A stretch of DNA of 64,000 nucleotides from a bacterium (GTDB lineage: Bacteria; Cyanobacteriota; Vampirovibrionia; Obscuribacterales; Obscuribacteraceae): assembly GCA_016124935.1 (NCBI GenBank), contig WGMS01000026.1:1-64000 (forward strand), in the 5' to 3' direction. Below the pieces are notes generated by a model. The model had not been told where the DNA came from. It saw only the letters and a program-made list of their open reading frames with translations, and did no database searches. Each line of letters opens with the position of its first letter. Positions within the stretch are counted from its first letter, which is position 1. This document shows positions 1-7,682 of this stretch, piece by piece. Both the position numbers and the translations under genes were made by a program.

Positions 1-81
1 GACAGAATCGCCGCCCTCATGGAAGTACAAAAAGTTTTAAAAGCCTCAAAAGCTTTTGGATCTGCTGATGCAAATTTTTAA
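1..81 (+). CDS. C-terminal 26 residues of an unidentified ORF
   Basis: Frame 1 is open from the first base and ends at TAA 79-81. It encodes a short charged/helical tail (starts DRIAALMEVQK, ends ADANF). The start lies outside the window. Directly after the stop come two 18-bp direct repeats and then a start-less reading frame, so this could be the tail of a transposase at the edge of a mobile element. That is inference from layout only; no transposase motif is visible in these residues. It could equally be any gene ending here. Confidence 0.4.
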   Translation, partial: DRIAALMEVQKVLKASKAFGSADANF

Positions 82-93
82 TGCCCGCTTTCA

Positions 94-135
94 GGCAGAG
101 TTATCTTGTTCAAACCGGGCAGAGTTAACTTGTTC
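94..135. repeat. Two 18-bp direct repeats (24-bp period)
   Basis: GGCAGAGTTATCTTGTTC at 94-111 recurs at 118-135 with one mismatch. The repeats lie between the stop of the left-edge ORF and a reading frame that has no start codon. Repeated short motifs near the ends are known from some insertion-sequence families (IS21 for example), where the transposase binds them. The other end of such an element would lie outside this window, so this remains a suggestion. Confidence 0.45.
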
Positions 136-472
136 GTAACAAGAACTCCCATGAAATTGACTCCTACTATTGGCATCGCGAGCGCGATTGGAATGATTGG
201 ATGCGCTGGGTCTTTTACCTAACAGACATTGGAGTGTTAGCAGGTCTTTTCGGATTCATTGGTTCAACTGCTGTAGTTGCTACAATCAATTGGCCGAGAC
301 AAACCGAGGCGAATTCAGAGTGATCAGGGTGCCTCAATATAAGCATGGGGGCTCTTTTGCAAAAATCGATTTTGGGCAGAATTCGGCGATCATAAATGGC
401 TTGGTTGAGGCATTTAATAATTTGAAAAGCGTCGAATTTTCAGTTTTTGCAACAGAGCCCTATTATCTGTAA
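129..472 (+). pseudogene. Start-less membrane-protein remnant, possibly frameshifted
   Basis: The frame open from 129 to TGA 321-323 reads as plausible protein: a Trp/Tyr/charge-rich stretch (SYYWHRERDWNDWMRW) and then a roughly 22-residue hydrophobic segment. It has no start codon before ATG 201. A second frame, open to 472, continues with protein-like sequence (FAKIDFGQNSAIINGLVEAF) after the first stops. The simplest reading is a gene that lost its 5' end next to the repeats at 94-135 and later took a frameshift. The alternative is a real 40-aa membrane peptide at 201-323. No product can be named. Confidence 0.3.
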
Positions 473-488
473 GCGACACCGCTCTCGA

Positions 489-2648
489 TTACCAGATGCG
501 GCAGCGCTTGTCTGACGGCAGCATCATGGATGCCGAAGAATCATCTTTGAGAGAGAAGGCTTCTTCGAAAGAGTCCATGTTAGCCAATGTGCCGTTCACC
601 CTGAAGTGCGGAGTCGGATGGGGGTCCACCGCGGTCATCATCCTCTCTTTTTCGGGGCGTATATTAGTCGCCCAGGCTTGAGCGAAAGAGAGGAAGAACC
701 GCTGTTCCGGGGTGAAGCCGTTTTCGTCTTTCTCTGTTATTTTGTCTTTGTAGAGGTTCTTCAGCGCTTTGTGAGCTATGGTCAGTCCACCCAGATCTGC
801 TGCTGCTTCGCCGGCAACCAGTTTGCCTTTGAAGTTGGTGCCTGCTCCGACCTTGTAGTTTGAATACTGATTCTCTATTAACGCGATTCTCTCTTTGAAG
901 CGTTTGAGATCAGCCTCTGACCACCAGTTTTTTAGGTTGCCTTTGCCGTCGAACTTGCTGCCCTGATCGTCGAAACCATGGGTCATCTCGTGACCGATGA
1001 CCATGCCCATGGCGCCGAGGTTGGTGGCGTCATCGGCATCCGGATCGAATATCGGCGGTTGCAGAATGCCTGCCGGGAAGACGATCTCGTTCAGCTCTGG
1101 AGAATAATATGCGTTCACTGTCTGGGGGCTCATGAACCATTCGTTGCGGTCCACGGGCTTGCCTATCTTATCTAGATTGCGGTGAAACTCGAACTCTTCT
1201 CCGCGAAAGATATTGGCGAGGTAAGAATCGTCTTTGATCTCGAGTTTGCTGTAATCTCTCCATTCGTCAGGATAGCCGATTTTTAAACCGAAGGAGTTGA
1301 GTTTGGTGATGGCGTTCTTTCTGGTCTCTTCGTCCATCCACTCCAGGCTTTTTAGATCTTCACGCAGAACATCTTTTAGGGCGTTCACCAGATGCAGTGC
1401 TTTCTCTTTTGCCTTTGGAGTGAAATTGTCACGCACATAAAGCTGACCGAGAGCTTCTCCCATGTAGCGGTCGATGGTCTGAGAGACTCGCTTCCAGCGA
1501 GGAAGATTGACTTTTTTGCCGGTCAGGGTTTTGCCGAAGAAGTCGAAATTGGCGTCTTCGTATTTGGCTGCCAGATAAGGAGAGGTGCCGTCTATGAGGT
1601 GCCATTTCAAATAGGTCTTCCAGTCTTCGAGGCTCTCTTCTTTTAAGAGTTTGTTCACCGCTTTGAGAAAGTCCGGCTGACCGACGTTGATAGAGTCGAT
1701 GTTTTCGTGACCGATCTCTGTCAGGTAAGTCGATGCCTTGAAATCGGGCATCAACTCGTCTATCTCTTTGATAGACATTTTGTGATAGATCTTGAATGGA
1801 TCTCTCATGTCGGTGTTTTTCATAGAAGCTTTCGCCATCGCGGTCTCTAGCTTGATTATGGTGGCAGCTTTTTTCTCGGTGTCTTTCTCTCCGATGAGAC
1901 CCAGCATCCGCGCTACATGCTTTTCGTATTTTGCCAGCAACTCTTTGGATTCTTTGTCTTCGTTGAGATAATAGTCTCTGTCGGGTAGACCGAGTCCACC
2001 TTGAAAGAGCTGACCAATCACCATTTCGCTATCTTTGAAGTCCTGACCGGAGCTCAGGTTGAAGAAGGCGTTGACGCCTTTGAGATGCAATTTGGCTGTC
2101 ACTTTCTGAAGTTGGTCAAGATCTTTGATCTCGTCTATTTTAGCCAGTTCGTCTTTTAGCGGTTCAAGGTCCTGGCTGTCGATTTTTTCCTGGTCCATTC
2201 CCATGGTGTAGAGCCGACCGATTTTGTCTTCGTTCGAGCCTGCTTCGGCTTTATCGTTGGCTTTAGCCGCTTCGAGAATGTTCTTCAATTTTTTCAGATT
2301 TTGATCGTTGATTATATTGAGCACGCCCCATTTGTCGTATTCATCGGGGATGGGGGTGTTCTTCAACCAGGTGCCGTTGGCGTAAAGATAGAAATCTTTT
2401 CCCGGCAGCGCTTTCTGGTCCATGAAATCGGGATTGACACCGCTCTTGCCAAGCAGGGCGGTATTGCTTTTGGTATCGTCTTTCACTTTTTCTTCTGCCT
2501 TCTTATTGTCTTTGCCCTTCTCGTCTTTAGCTTTGCAGCAGTCTTCACTGTCGCCGCCGCAGTCAGACAAAGCGGCAGGCGGGGAGATCAGATACAAAGG
2601 AGCTAGGGTCAGGGTAAGGGCAATCAGGATTGATTTAGCGCTTTTCAA
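489..2648 (-). CDS. Exported M13-family (neprilysin/PepO-like) zinc metallopeptidase
   Basis: This 719-aa protein has an N-terminal signal segment (about residues 1-28) followed by a Cys/Lys/Glu-rich linker, so it is probably periplasmic or envelope-anchored. The catalytic core is clear: HEMTH with H553, E554 and H557, then GEAAADLGG about 60 residues on, giving the third zinc ligand E614. A substrate-site NAYYSP motif lies upstream, and the protein ends in CRIW, close to the family's usual CxxW. Length matches full M13 enzymes (about 650-750 aa). M13 enzymes cleave small peptides. The GEAAAD variant replaces the common GENIAD, but the zinc-binding Glu is kept. It is transcribed leftward with its own upstream spacer. 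Confidence 0.95.
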   Translation of the reverse strand: MKSAKSILIALTLTLAPLYLISPPAALSDCGGDSEDCCKAKDEKGKDNKKAEEKVKDDTKSNTALLGKSGVNPDFMDQKALPGKDFYLYANGTWLKNTPIPDEYDKWGVLNIINDQNLKKLKNILEAAKANDKAEAGSNEDKIGRLYTMGMDQEKIDSQDLEPLKDELAKIDEIKDLDQLQKVTAKLHLKGVNAFFNLSSGQDFKDSEMVIGQLFQGGLGLPDRDYYLNEDKESKELLAKYEKHVARMLGLIGEKDTEKKAATIIKLETAMAKASMKNTDMRDPFKIYHKMSIKEIDELMPDFKASTYLTEIGHENIDSINVGQPDFLKAVNKLLKEESLEDWKTYLKWHLIDGTSPYLAAKYEDANFDFFGKTLTGKKVNLPRWKRVSQTIDRYMGEALGQLYVRDNFTPKAKEKALHLVNALKDVLREDLKSLEWMDEETRKNAITKLNSFGLKIGYPDEWRDYSKLEIKDDSYLANIFRGEEFEFHRNLDKIGKPVDRNEWFMSPQTVNAYYSPELNEIVFPAGILQPPIFDPDADDATNLGAMGMVIGHEMTHGFDDQGSKFDGKGNLKNWWSEADLKRFKERIALIENQYSNYKVGAGTNFKGKLVAGEAAADLGGLTIAHKALKNLYKDKITEKDENGFTPEQRFFLSFAQAWATNIRPEKERMMTAVDPHPTPHFRVNGTLANMDSFEEAFSLKDDSSASMMLPSDKRCRIW

Positions 2649-2790
2649 CTTGAGACCACCTCTGTTTAACTGGGGACAATTAGTTTAGCAAGATGTCTTC
2701 CCTTTTGCCCTTGTTGTCAGGAGTCTGTCATTTTGTTCGAACTGCTTTTCTTGCTCTTTGAGGATTTTTCTACGATTTAAAAAGTCTTCC

Positions 2791-2809
2791 AGCCAGAATT
2801 AATCTGGCT
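2791..2809 (-). terminator. Secondary hairpin upstream of the M13 gene
   Basis: AGCCAGA / TCTGGCT form a 7-bp stem with a 5-nt loop. Read on the minus strand, a run of five T follows about ten bases later. It lies just past the stronger palindrome at 2819-2850, so the two may act as tandem terminators for the 51-aa gene at 2979-3134. The stem is short, so confidence is low. Confidence 0.35.
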
Positions 2810-2818
2810 TTTCTAAAA

Positions 2819-2850
2819 CGAAAGTTCAACCGATATCGGTTGAACTTTCG
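2819..2850 (-). terminator. 32-bp perfect palindrome, probable intrinsic terminator
   Basis: The 16-bp half-site CGAAAGTTCAACCGAT is followed at once by its exact reverse complement. On the minus strand the stem is followed by TTTTAG, which fits a Rho-independent terminator for the leftward small gene ending at 2979. On the plus strand no T run follows. A perfect palindrome with no unpaired loop can also be a protein-binding site, so an operator role for the M13 gene is not excluded. The remaining spacer between 2649 and 2978 shows nothing else that I recognise. Confidence 0.55.
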
Positions 2851-2978
2851 CGTTGTTGGAGATTGCCATGGCGCGGCAATTGTGGTCGAAGGTTCCGGGG
2901 AAAGCTGATTATCAAGACGCTGAACTTATACAGGAGAACAAGCGTCCTGGCTCATAATGGCAGAATTAATCTGTTTAT

Positions 2979-3134
2979 TTAGAGAAGCGAGCCCACGGTG
3001 CTCTCTATCTGTTCATCGACGAGCATGTCGTCGGGATAGTAGGCTTCTTTTTGTCTTAAGATCAGGAGGGTGAATACAAGGTTTAGCATGGCGAATGAAA
3101 TAAGGAACACATCCATAAGGTCGGCAAGGTCCAT
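2979..3134 (-). CDS. 51-aa single-pass membrane protein
   Basis: This small ORF begins at ATG 3134 with a good ribosome-binding site (AGAAGGA about 10 bases upstream) and ends at TAA 2979-2981. The product has an acidic N-terminus (MDLADLMD), one hydrophobic segment of about 18 residues (from VFLISFAMLN), a short basic patch (RQK) and an acidic C-terminal tail. That order suggests one membrane span. A perfect palindrome with a T tract lies about 130 bases downstream. I do not recognise a family. The RBS, the clear membrane segment and the terminator support a real gene. Confidence 0.65.
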   Translation of the reverse strand: MDLADLMDVFLISFAMLNLVFTLLILRQKEAYYPDDMLVDEQIESTVGSLL

Positions 3135-3223
3135 TGTTTAAGATCCTTCTATTAGTAGGTTTTACTAACTCATCAATCTATTTTTCAATGCAACGTTGCA
3201 TCATCATTATTTCTGCCTGCCGG

Positions 3224-5356
3224 TTAAGGAGTGCTTAAGGACTCCGAATCTTTTTCAGCGCTCTGGCTGCGACGATGGTGAATATATAGACAGATGCCCG
3301 ACAGTGCATATAGGGCAAAGGCGATTATAGGAAGCCCCTTCAGGCCGAACCAGAGAGATAGATTCTCGGTGAGACCACCGAAGGCGACACCAAGCAGATT
3401 GGCAGAGAGCAGTTGCAGAGGCATCTTCGTATCTCTGAAACAGCGCGAGAAGGTCATGCTGCCGAATAGTATCGGTCCACAGGCGATAAGCGATGCGATT
3501 ACACCCACCATGACCGGGCTCATAGTAGTGTGCTCCGGTACTCTCCACAGATAGTCTATAGAGCAGAATATCAATAAGCCGAGATAGAGAAAGGGTAGCG
3601 GTATCTTCTTGTATTTGAGCACGAACAGATTGGCTGTCCAGGCAAGCAATAGAATCGTCATGATTACAATCGATGACACCAGCCAGGTGGCACCGAAGAG
3701 CAATGAGAGCTGGGTGATGGACTTGGTCTCCACCAGCATAAACGCCTGGCCGAGGAAGAACATATTGCCCCATTCTCCCGGGCTGATAGTCTCTGTCTGG
3801 GCGGTCTCGCCTTCTTTTGATTTGGCGCTCGGGGTTTTGGTGATGGCTAGTATAGTTGGTATCACCACCGCCACCAGAAGCACCGAGAAGTAGAGGATCA
3901 TGCCATTGACATTGAACTCGGTAAATAGAAACGGCCAGTCGTCGGTGGCAGGGCTTGTTTTAATCTCTTTGCCGGCTTCAGGCCATTTTTCCAGTCCCCG
4001 GCTGGCATGGGCGACGACCTCTTCTGGCGGCTCTTTGGCTCCCGGTCCGAAGACGAAGATGACACTATCCCAGTTCCTGTCAACATAGGCGAAAGGCTTT
4101 TGCCCCCAGGCTTTTATGATGGTGTTATAGATTCTCTCGGTTATAAAATTATCTGGTCCGGTGGCATAGGAGAGCACCACCACACCATCGGGTTTGAGGG
4201 CATTGAGCGCCGCTTTCATGGACTCTTCTGTATAGACGAAGTTATCGATGCGCAAGAAAGAAGAACGCTTTATAGTAGCGCCGGGATCTAAGTCGGCGAA
4301 CAGAATCAGATCAAATTTTTTCTTGGTGTAGCGCAGAAAAGACCGGGCATCTTCGGCATGGGCTTTGACCCTCGGGTCGAGCCAGGGTTTATTGGGATGT
4401 ATTGTTTTACCGTAGGTGGCAATCACCGGATCTATCTCGACGGCATCGACGGATTTGGCACCATAAGAGAGCGCACAGGCTGCGTCATTGCCCGAGCCGG
4501 CGCCTAAAATGAGGACATCGTCATGCTGCGGTGCAAACAAAAATGGCGTTCTGGTGCGACGATAGTAATATTGAACTGTTTCTGTGTGGACGTTATTGGG
4601 TTTCTTCTTGAGAAACTCTGCCTCTTCCTCTTTCGGCAGAATTTTGAGCCCGGTATGAAAGTACTCGTTATTCGAATTGAGCACATAACTGCCGGCACCA
4701 AGCGCCTCTTCTGCCACAGGCACCACTGTCAATTTGCTGTAGGGCGACCAGCAGCTATCGGAATAGACGAAGACACTGGTGGCAGCAGCTGCCAGACCCA
4801 GGGCGATGACACCGCCTTTGGTCGCCTTCTTATCAACCACCAGTAGTATCGAAGCGGTCAGGACAAGCAGCCAGACATAGCAGTCGAAACTGAACCACGA
4901 GACCAGCGCAATCGCCGCAGTTCCGGCGATACTGCCGAGCAGATTGATGGAATATGCCACCAGAGGCTCGTGCTTCTCGAACTCTGCACCGAGGCTTATG
5001 CCGATGCGGCGAAAGATAGTGAAGAGACATCCTATTAGTGAAAAGAGAATGACCAGGGCAAGGATGACATTGAGAGTATTTGCCGCTTCTATTTTTATTG
5101 TCAGAGCGGAAAGATTGAGTGGGACAGCGAAAAGGCAGCCGGCGGTTAGCAAGGCGGCAGCGATCATCGATAGCGCCGTGGAATCTAAGAAAGAAGACGC
5201 TTTCTTCTCAGCCCCGTCTTTTTTGATGGACTGGGCGATAAGACCGGTGGAGGTCGAGACCAGGGCGACCATCACCACAAGGTTGGGGAAGATTCGCACG
5301 ACTATGAGTTCGCAACTGAGCCAGCGAATACAGAGGATCTCTGCAAAAAGAAGCAC
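3224..5356 (-). CDS. Polytopic membrane protein with spermidine-synthase-like methyltransferase domain
   Basis: This 710-aa protein has hydrophobic segments at both ends around a soluble Rossmann domain. The domain carries a nucleotide-binding motif (LILGAGSGND) followed by a VEID acidic strand end and a HAEDARSFL segment, typical of the spermidine synthase/SAM-methyltransferase fold. Membrane-fused spermidine-synthase-like proteins are widespread but their substrates are mostly unknown, and I cannot confirm the aminopropyltransferase active-site motif. The usable start is GTG 5356. However, the frame stays open about 70 bases further upstream with protein-like sequence (KKLFWLSF) and no ATG, so the true start may be non-canonical or further upstream. 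Confidence 0.8.
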   Translation of the reverse strand: MLLFAEILCIRWLSCELIVVRIFPNLVVMVALVSTSTGLIAQSIKKDGAEKKASSFLDSTALSMIAAALLTAGCLFAVPLNLSALTIKIEAANTLNVILALVILFSLIGCLFTIFRRIGISLGAEFEKHEPLVAYSINLLGSIAGTAAIALVSWFSFDCYVWLLVLTASILLVVDKKATKGGVIALGLAAAATSVFVYSDSCWSPYSKLTVVPVAEEALGAGSYVLNSNNEYFHTGLKILPKEEEAEFLKKKPNNVHTETVQYYYRRTRTPFLFAPQHDDVLILGAGSGNDAACALSYGAKSVDAVEIDPVIATYGKTIHPNKPWLDPRVKAHAEDARSFLRYTKKKFDLILFADLDPGATIKRSSFLRIDNFVYTEESMKAALNALKPDGVVVLSYATGPDNFITERIYNTIIKAWGQKPFAYVDRNWDSVIFVFGPGAKEPPEEVVAHASRGLEKWPEAGKEIKTSPATDDWPFLFTEFNVNGMILYFSVLLVAVVIPTILAITKTPSAKSKEGETAQTETISPGEWGNMFFLGQAFMLVETKSITQLSLLFGATWLVSSIVIMTILLLAWTANLFVLKYKKIPLPFLYLGLLIFCSIDYLWRVPEHTTMSPVMVGVIASLIACGPILFGSMTFSRCFRDTKMPLQLLSANLLGVAFGGLTENLSLWFGLKGLPIIAFALYALSGICLYIHHRRSQSAEKDSESLSTP

Positions 5357-5698
5357 AAAGCTCAGCCAGAAGAGTTTCTTTGCGCTTAGGCCGTTTTCCA
5401 GTACTTTATCCAGAGACCTTTTCCTTTGAAATTCATGTATTTAAAGTAAGCAAACACCTGTATCTCCCATACCCGTCGGGCGAACCCGAAAAACCGAGCT
5501 TCTCTATAACCGGCAGATAATTGACTCTCGTTTTGACATAGAGCGAGTTAGATCCGGTCAGCTGTGAAATTTGCGTCTGGGATATCACCCTGGCGCGATC
5601 CAGGGAAAATCCCCTGGTTTGCCGGGGCTGTTAGAAGCAAAATAAAACCGATGTGTGAATGGCGGCGCTAATTTCCGGATGTTTCCAGTAGGTTCTTT
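5357..5698. other. 342-base spacer with tandem small hairpins
   Basis: The leftmost 60-70 bases may encode the missing N-terminus of the membrane protein to the left. Further right, CCCTGG-CGCGAT-CCAGGG at 5588-5605 forms a clean 6-bp stem, and a second CCCC...GGGG pairing follows around 5610-5627, upstream of the rightward gene at 5699. I see no T run after either, so they could be leader structures rather than terminators. No other gene is apparent. Confidence 0.35.
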
Positions 5699-5974
5699 AT
5701 GATGCACACCCCTCCTCCTCTTAATAAGCTGACCAACTGGCAGTCCCGCCAGAGAGATTCGATTAATTTCTGGATGGGGGTGGAAGCCGGGCGCAAAGCT
5801 GCCCGGGTTTACAAAGAATACACAGAGCGCGGCAGTCGGCGTGCCCATGAATTTGCCGCCCAGGTGATAGAGTCTCTGCCCGATCCAAAAATCCGCCAGG
5901 AGGCGCGCAAAGAGTTTGCCCTGGCGCTTTCTCTGATGCTCGATGAAGATAACGCCTCTTCCATAGTCGCCTGA
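5699..5974 (+). CDS. Small hypothetical protein (91 aa)
   Basis: A soluble, mainly helical protein with alternating basic and acidic stretches (GRKAARVYKEYTERG, then IRQEARKEFALALSLML). There is no signal peptide, no membrane segment and no Cys. The start is ATG 5699 with a weak AGG upstream; a second ATG follows at once. It precedes the lysozyme-like gene on the same strand by about 120 bases and may share its transcript. I do not recognise the family. The opposite-strand ORF here overlaps it and looks like a shadow. Confidence 0.6.
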   Translation: MMHTPPPLNKLTNWQSRQRDSINFWMGVEAGRKAARVYKEYTERGSRRAHEFAAQVIESLPDPKIRQEARKEFALALSLMLDEDNASSIVA

Positions 5975-6091
5975 AATTCTTTATGTGAGTTTTCTTTGGA
6001 TATTGCGTGGTTCCCCCATATGCTCCGGGGCGCTGTCGGGCTAATCTGGATACAGATTGGAAGGACAGATATTTCAGGCAGGGCAGAGGAC

Positions 6092-7174
6092 GTGGCAGAA
6101 GCAGGCAGCTTCAACCAAAGGCTAGACAGAGGGGCTGCATCCGATGCAGTCAGCGTCGCCAACGTCGGTGACGGTCTCAGGCAGGAATATCTGAAGCAGG
6201 GCGACTCTGGCAACGCAGCCGGACCGGTGGTGGCGCTCAAGGCGCCCCAGGGCGGTGGTCTGTGGGCTGTGGCCAGAGAAGCTTATCGTTTGACAGGCAA
6301 GACCGATCCCAGTGCCCAGGAGGTCAAGGCTCTTGCCCAGGAAACGGCACGCCGAAATGGTCTCAGCCTGGACACTGTTCTTACCGATGGGCAGTTTGTC
6401 GAGGTCAAGCTTCCCGGGGCGATAAAGCAGGCAGCAGATAAGAAACAGGCAGAGAAGGCGGTCCTGCCGACGTCGGCCAAGCCTGCTGAAACCACCAGAA
6501 TCGTTAAATCTGGCGACGCTCAAAAAGCCAAAGAGACAGGCAGAGCCGTTGGCCCTGCCTGCTCACAGTCCTGGGAAGAGGTTAATATGATAGCCGGTTG
6601 GGTCACCCACAATGAAGCCGGTCATATGAGCTATACGGCATTCAACCCCGACGATAACGGCTCTGGAATTAGCGTCGGTTTGATGCAATGGAATCAGGAG
6701 CGGGGCAAGCTGCCAGAGCTGGTTGATGCCTGGCACGATAAAAATCCCGCCAAATTCGACCGCATTTTTGGGGGCTCGTCCGCCAATATGCTGGACGAAT
6801 CTTGGTTGCGGTCAGTAGATTTCTCAAGCAAGCCAGGTTTGACTAGAGCGATGCATACCGCGCTGGCTGACAGCGAATTTCAGAGAGTCCAGGTCGATCT
6901 TCGAAACGGTCATATAGAGGACTCTTGCGAACTTGCCCGGGACTATCGTTTTACCTCTTTGCGAGGTCGTGCCGTGGTCGCCGACATGGTCAACCAACTG
7001 GGCGAAGGCGGGGCGCGATCTATGTTGCGCAGGCTCGCCCTGACCGGCAATGAATCCCAGCGTATCGAGCGTCTCAAGACTGTGAGCGACGGCAGAATAA
7101 ACGCTGCCGACAGAATCACCGCCATCGAAGACAAAGTGAAAGAGGTCTGGCGCGCCCAGGCTGCCAGCCGCTGA
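6092..7174 (+). CDS. LysM-like / lysozyme-like peptidoglycan-interacting protein
   Basis: About 360 aa from GTG 6092, which has GAGGA just upstream; in-frame alternatives are ATG 6020 and TTG 5996. Two parts are visible. A segment near residues 55-110 resembles a degenerate LysM domain (LWAVAREAY ... VLTDGQFVEV), a fold that binds glycan chains. After a Lys/Ala-rich linker, the C-terminal half contains NEAGHMSYTAFNPDDNG followed by SVGLMQWNQ. That acidic residue plus aromatic/Gly pattern resembles lysozyme/chitosanase-superfamily hydrolases. Catalysis is inferred, not shown. No classical signal peptide follows the chosen start, so export is uncertain. Confidence 0.6.
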   Translation: MAEAGSFNQRLDRGAASDAVSVANVGDGLRQEYLKQGDSGNAAGPVVALKAPQGGGLWAVAREAYRLTGKTDPSAQEVKALAQETARRNGLSLDTVLTDGQFVEVKLPGAIKQAADKKQAEKAVLPTSAKPAETTRIVKSGDAQKAKETGRAVGPACSQSWEEVNMIAGWVTHNEAGHMSYTAFNPDDNGSGISVGLMQWNQERGKLPELVDAWHDKNPAKFDRIFGGSSANMLDESWLRSVDFSSKPGLTRAMHTALADSEFQRVQVDLRNGHIEDSCELARDYRFTSLRGRAVVADMVNQLGEGGARSMLRRLALTGNESQRIERLKTVSDGRINAADRITAIEDKVKEVWRAQAASR

Positions 7175-7186
7175 TTTTAAACTGAT

Positions 7187-7561
7187 TTACTCTTGTTCTA
7201 CCCGGCGCAGTTCGTGCTTTTCTAAGTCGGCGAATTCTATTACGTCCAGCGCCGCTTCATGGGTAGATTCGAGAATTACCGGTGGTGCGTATCCGGCGTC
7301 CATGGCTTCTTGCCAGCGCGCGGCGCAAACACACCAGCGGTCGCCGGGTTTCAGTCCTTTGAAGCCGTATTCCGGTTGAGGGGTGGAGAGGTCGTTGCCC
7401 TGGTCGCGGGTATATTCGAGAAACTCTTCGGTCACCTCGACACATACCGAGTGGTTACCCAGGTCCTGTTCGGGCACCTCGCAGTAACCGGTTCTCATAA
7501 AGCCTGTGATCGGACGATCACAACAGGGCTTCAGGGCTTTTCCATATACGTTGCGATGCAT
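7187..7561 (-). CDS. DUF2237 family protein
   Basis: This 124-aa protein matches the DUF2237 pattern over its whole length: NVYGKALKPCC near the start, TGFMRTGYCEV, then EFLEYTRDQGNDLSTPQPEYGF, GLKPGDRWCVCAARW and a final ILESTHEAALDVI. The Cys residues and the GDRWC motif are the family's most conserved points and are present. ATG 7561 is preceded by GGGAG. Function is unknown. It faces the lysozyme-like gene, with only 12 bases between the stop codons. Confidence 0.92.
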   Translation of the reverse strand: MHRNVYGKALKPCCDRPITGFMRTGYCEVPEQDLGNHSVCVEVTEEFLEYTRDQGNDLSTPQPEYGFKGLKPGDRWCVCAARWQEAMDAGYAPPVILESTHEAALDVIEFADLEKHELRRVEQE

Positions 7562-7682
7562 GACTTCTCCCAGCTTTGCTGCTGGTTTTGATTTTACAAG
7601 ATGTTCTGTGCCGGGACACCTTGCAATATTTAAAGGTTTCGACCCGGGCTACTATTGCTGTCGTTAATGGCTCTGGTCCTTA

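Noticed and set aside
5585..5848. Minus-strand ORF of 87 codons
   Set aside because: It overlaps the plus-strand gene at 5699-5974, is Pro/Phe-rich without pattern and has no RBS.
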